DNA of 10,052 nucleotides. Source: Prevotella sp. GTDB lineage: Bacteria; Bacteroidota; Bacteroidia; Bacteroidales; Bacteroidaceae. Positions 7,193 through 10,052 of this stretch are shown here, one piece after another. The translations under genes and the position numbers were made by a program. The notes below the pieces were generated by a model. That model saw nothing but the letters and a program-made list of their open reading frames with translations, made no database searches and was not told the DNA's origin. The stretch is taken from assembly GCA_017424205.1 (NCBI GenBank), contig JAFPAS010000102.1, positions 1-10,052 of the forward strand. Reading direction: 5' to 3'. Every line of letters starts with the position of its first letter. Within the stretch, counting starts at the first letter, position 1.

Positions 7193-8353
7193 ATGATATC
7201 TTATCCAATAGATAAATTCAAAAATATAGAAACGCCCTTCTACTATTACGATACAGATATTCTGCGCAATACTCTGCAAACGATAGTTGAAGAAACTAAG
7301 CAAAGTGCAAACTATCATGTACACTATGCTATCAAGGCCAATGCAAATCCTAAAATACTGAAAATCATAGCTGACTATGGTCTGGGGGCTGATTGCGTTA
7401 GCGGAAATGAAGTTAGTGCAGCATTAGCAGCAGGCTTCCCAGCATCAAAGATTGTATTTGCAGGCGTAGCAAAGACCGATCGTGAAATACTTAACGGAAT
7501 AGATAATGACATCTTCTGTTTTAACTGCGAAAGTATAGAAGAGCTGCACATCATACAGGAATTAGCTGCTTCACGTGCAAAAACAGTGCGAGTGGCATTA
7601 CGCATTAATCCAAACGTAAAGGCAGACACTCATGCTAATATCACTACAGGTTTAGCAGAAAATAAGTTCGGCATCCCGCTTGCAGATACCGAGCATGCTA
7701 TACACCAGGCAGAACAACTGCCTAACATTGAATTCATTGGTTTGCATTTCCATATTGGAAGTCAGATTCTTAATATCTCTGACTTTACGGCATTAGCCAA
7801 AAGAATTAACGAACTGCAGGAACATCTTGAAGGGCAAGGTGTTACAATTAAGAATATCAATGTCGGCGGAGGATTAGGAATAGACTATGCCAATCCGGAG
7901 CAAACTCCGATTCCGGACTTTAAAGCATATTTTGCAACATTTGCCGAGACACTAATCCTAAGAGAAAATCAGCAGGTACATTTCGAACTTGGACGTTCGG
8001 TTGTTGGACAGATGGGCACACTGATTGCAAGAACGATATTCGTAAAGAAAGGCACAAACAAGAAATTCTGCATTATAGATGCAGGAATGTCTGACCTGAT
8101 ACGTCCGGCATTATATGGAGCAGTGCATAAAGTCAAGAATATCTCTTCTGCATCACCAGAAATACGAAAATACGATGTTGTTGGTCCGATATGTGAATCG
8201 AGCGACGTATTCGTAAAAGACTACGAAATGCCAGAAACCCATCGCGGAGACTTATTAGCCATCATGTCGGCTGGTGCATACGGCGAGGTGATGGCATCGC
8301 AATATAACTGCAGGAATCTTCCTATTGGATATACAACAGAAGACATTAAATGA
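7193..8353 (+). CDS. lysA: Diaminopimelate decarboxylase
   Basis: LysA is a PLP-dependent fold-III decarboxylase of 386 residues that converts meso-diaminopimelate to lysine and CO2, the last lysine step. K48 in H-Y-A-I-K-A-N is the PLP Schiff-base lysine, and H187 lies in H-F-H-I-G-S-Q. The phosphate-binding glycine loop is N-V-G-G-G-L-G (GGG 225-227), and the active-site segment C334-E-S-S-D comes from the second domain across the dimer interface. S-A-G-A-Y-G near the C-terminus completes the family pattern. It is somewhat shorter than the roughly 415-420 residues of many homologues, but no motif is missing. The stop codon overlaps the next start by 4 nt (ATGA), so it is probably translationally coupled to the downstream GT2-like gene. 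Confidence 0.95.
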   Translation: MISYPIDKFKNIETPFYYYDTDILRNTLQTIVEETKQSANYHVHYAIKANANPKILKIIADYGLGADCVSGNEVSAALAAGFPASKIVFAGVAKTDREILNGIDNDIFCFNCESIEELHIIQELAASRAKTVRVALRINPNVKADTHANITTGLAENKFGIPLADTEHAIHQAEQLPNIEFIGLHFHIGSQILNISDFTALAKRINELQEHLEGQGVTIKNINVGGGLGIDYANPEQTPIPDFKAYFATFAETLILRENQQVHFELGRSVVGQMGTLIARTIFVKKGTNKKFCIIDAGMSDLIRPALYGAVHKVKNISSASPEIRKYDVVGPICESSDVFVKDYEMPETHRGDLLAIMSAGAYGEVMASQYNCRNLPIGYTTEDIK

Positions 8354-8961
8354 ATAGTCCTATATCAATCATAATCATATCCAGCGACAACAACTATATA
8401 TTGAGTGAAACTCTCCCTATACTGCTATCTCAAGAATACGACGAACCATATGAAGTCATTGTAGCTCGAGAGACACGGCAAGGAGAGATAAAGGATATTG
8501 TTGAAACTCTGCTTGATAAGCATAAGAATCTTAAAAGTACATATCTGCCAGACAAACCTATCTATGCAACCAACGAGCAGATAGAAACTTTGCTGGCAGT
8601 TAAAGCTTCGGCACACTCAAGAATTCTTGTTGTCTCGCCGTCATACATGCCACAGTCAGCAGAATGGTTGCAGAATGTTTCTAAAAGGCTTGATAATATC
8701 ATTCAAGAAACAAGCAATGCCTATACCGTTGTCTTAGGCGAGCAGCATTACAGCAAACGAAACTGGATATACAAAGTACGTCACCGGTTACGCACGAAGA
8801 AACTAATACGAAAGAAAAATTCCAACTGCGATACATTTATAAAAGGCATTCGCCCAGATAAAGAAACGAGGAATCTCTTCACCATAATGTTTGACAAGAA
8901 TGAATATATCAACGATTCAGCATTGCGCCAGGTCATTGATTATCATCTCAGAACGTCATAG
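8350..8961 (+). CDS. Degenerate GT2-fold protein lacking acidic catalytic motifs
   Basis: The 203-residue product follows the outline of a family 2 glycosyltransferase but with its key residues replaced. The first strand reads I-S-I-I-I-I-S-S-D-N where P-x-Y/H-N is usual. L-P-x-L-L-S-Q-E-Y at 22-30 is conserved. The nucleotide-binding strand reads V-I-V-A-R-E (36-41) instead of V-I-V-V-D-D. The metal-binding strand reads I-L-V-V-S-P-S-Y-M-P (S96-P97-S98) where L-x-x-T-D-A-D-C-x-P is usual, followed by the conserved E-W-L. The usual C-terminal acceptor region and membrane helices are also missing. The frame is intact and coupled to lysA by a 4-nt overlap, which argues against a decaying pseudogene. 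It may be a pseudoenzyme, a partner of the next gene product, or an enzyme with altered chemistry. Fold assignment is by motif alignment by eye. Confidence 0.72.
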   Translation: MNSPISIIIISSDNNYILSETLPILLSQEYDEPYEVIVARETRQGEIKDIVETLLDKHKNLKSTYLPDKPIYATNEQIETLLAVKASAHSRILVVSPSYMPQSAEWLQNVSKRLDNIIQETSNAYTVVLGEQHYSKRNWIYKVRHRLRTKKLIRKKNSNCDTFIKGIRPDKETRNLFTIMFDKNEYINDSALRQVIDYHLRTS

Positions 8962-8982
8962 TCCTCAAGCATACTTAAGCGC

Positions 8983-10052
8983 ATGATAGTACTTCATTAC
9001 ATACCATCTCTTGCAAAAGATAACGAACAGGCAGCAAGGTCTGTTCAAATGCTTCATGCGTCTATGGCAAAAACCATTGAAACACATTTATGTACAGGAG
9101 AACTATCACGAAGAGAATACCTTAGGATACTAACGACAATCAATCCAGACATCGTACATTTGCATGGATGCTGGAATATATATATATCGCATGTTAGAAG
9201 ATGGACAGCACGTCGCGGCTATCCCGTCATGCTTTCGCCCTACGGACTATTATCCACCAAGCGTATCAAATCAGACCTTTGGAAGACATATCTTCCGAAA
9301 ATCCTTGCATATCAGTTCAGACTGACACGCAGAGTGATGCTTCTGCACGCATCATCACCCGAGGAATTGCAGTCGCTAAAGCAACTTGGATGGAAAAAAC
9401 GAATAGCCTATATTAATATGAGCGGAAGCAGCATTGACGACGCACAGTTATCCATGCAGTTCCGCCAGCTATATCAGAAAGCTATAGATACTTACAGCCG
9501 CAATAAACTTGACACATTAGAAGAAAAATGGTTCTGGCATCTTATATGCACTGCGGTATGCAAGGATATGCATGATGCCGGCAGTCCGCCACATATGCCG
9601 CTGCCACACCATTCTTGGCGCACACTGCAAATATACGCCATTGACCATGGAGTGACAGACCTATTTCTGCATGGAGCAGAACGGCTGTCGCTTAACATTC
9701 CAGAGAAAATAAGCGTTGCGCCATCACGATTTTCTGCCAAATGCAAAACGAAAACGTATTCTGAACAGATGCACGACAAGAAACTGCAGCTTCAGTATGT
9801 TAACAACAACGAAGAATACACCTTAGCGCAACAGTTCAGCTTACTGAATCTGCAATTATGCCACAGCTATTCACATCCAGAATGGGATGCTCCTATAAGA
9901 ATCCTTGCTGATATCTTCGTTATTCTGAGATATGCTGACATTGACGAGAATATTATGGCTAAGATTCTTGACGATATGAAATTAACGAAATTTTCTGCGC
10001 GGATTATCCATATTCTCTCTGAGTATTTCAGACTGACCATTGGCTTCATGCC
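8983..10052 (+). CDS. Partial gene: GT4-like N-domain with unrecognised C-terminal region
   Basis: The reading frame runs open from the ATG at 8983 to the window edge (356 codons plus two bases) without a stop. Residues from about 55 to 145 match the N-terminal Rossmann domain of family 4 glycosyltransferases: P-D-I-V-H59-L-H61-G62-C-W, then S85-P-Y-G88-L-L-S, then L-H-A-S-S-P-E-E-x-x-S-L-K-Q-L-G. Where the family normally reads V-x-P-N-G-V and enters the second domain, with its E-x7-E donor-binding motif, this protein reads I-N-M-S-G-S-S (144-150). It then becomes a different, mostly polar region (L-Y-Q-K at 163-166, a His- and Pro-rich patch near residue 205) that I do not recognise. The first 50 residues also lack the usual glycine-rich loop. 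It starts 21 nt after the GT2-like gene and probably works with it. The end lies outside the window. Confidence 0.75.
   Translation, partial: MIVLHYIPSLAKDNEQAARSVQMLHASMAKTIETHLCTGELSRREYLRILTTINPDIVHLHGCWNIYISHVRRWTARRGYPVMLSPYGLLSTKRIKSDLWKTYLPKILAYQFRLTRRVMLLHASSPEELQSLKQLGWKKRIAYINMSGSSIDDAQLSMQFRQLYQKAIDTYSRNKLDTLEEKWFWHLICTAVCKDMHDAGSPPHMPLPHHSWRTLQIYAIDHGVTDLFLHGAERLSLNIPEKISVAPSRFSAKCKTKTYSEQMHDKKLQLQYVNNNEEYTLAQQFSLLNLQLCHSYSHPEWDAPIRILADIFVILRYADIDENIMAKILDDMKLTKFSARIIHILSEYFRLTIGFM

Noticed and set aside
9155..9162. TACATTTG, a match to the -7 promoter box
   Set aside because: It lies within coding sequence and has no TTTG at the correct upstream spacing.
9176..9187. (AT)6 dinucleotide run as a phase-variation tract
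   Set aside because: It is short, and the frame is intact across it. Alone it is weak evidence for a switch.
9201..9416. Open frame of 71 codons inside the last gene
   Set aside because: It is out of frame with the continuous 356-codon GT4-like frame, which carries recognisable family motifs. It is a shadow.
1..10052. CRISPR arrays, tRNA or rRNA genes, transposases, phage or toxin-antitoxin genes
   Set aside because: None was seen on either strand. Apart from the repeats noted, the window is ordinary core metabolism.

Overview
The window looks like chromosomal DNA from a member of the Bacteroidota, most likely Bacteroidales and plausibly Prevotella or a close relative. The evidence is an AT-rich composition, A-rich start contexts instead of strong Shine-Dalgarno sites, a Bacteroidota-type promoter (TTTG, 20 nt, TAnnTTTG) and Bacteroidales-like protein variants such as HisI ending in [10 protein letters not shown]. 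This placement rests on reading alone. No comparison was run.

Every gene lies on the + strand. Positions 1-497 are non-coding and hold a repeat-rich block (1-171), an AT-rich stretch, and a promoter (435-466) that fixes the first gene start at 498. Then come a PnuC-type vitamin or nucleoside transporter (498-1271), a DPM1-like polyprenol-phosphate glycosyltransferase (1322-2068), and the late half of the histidine pathway: hisH, hisA, hisF, hisI and hisE (2115-5004). Next are the cell-division ABC ATPase ftsE (5038-5706), aspartate kinase lysC (5787-7103) and diaminopimelate decarboxylase lysA (7193-8353). The window closes with two glycosyltransferase-like genes: a GT2-fold protein without its acidic motifs (8350-8961) and a GT4-like protein that is still open at the window end (8983 onward).

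HisH and HisF form imidazole glycerol phosphate synthase. HisE, HisI and HisA carry out the three steps before it. LysC and LysA are the first and last enzymes of the diaminopimelate/lysine pathway, which links amino-acid and peptidoglycan supply, and FtsE sits between the two sets. Gaps between genes are short (-10 to 97 nt) and I saw no second consensus promoter in them, so much of the window may be one transcription unit. A strong hairpin after lysC may partly insulate lysA and the genes after it.

The most notable observation is that hisI and hisE, which are usually one fused gene in Bacteroidales, are separate here. They are split by 121 bp bounded by a 10-bp direct repeat, and removing those 121 bp would rejoin them exactly in frame. 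The second is the pair of adjacent, apparently degenerate glycosyltransferases after lysA.
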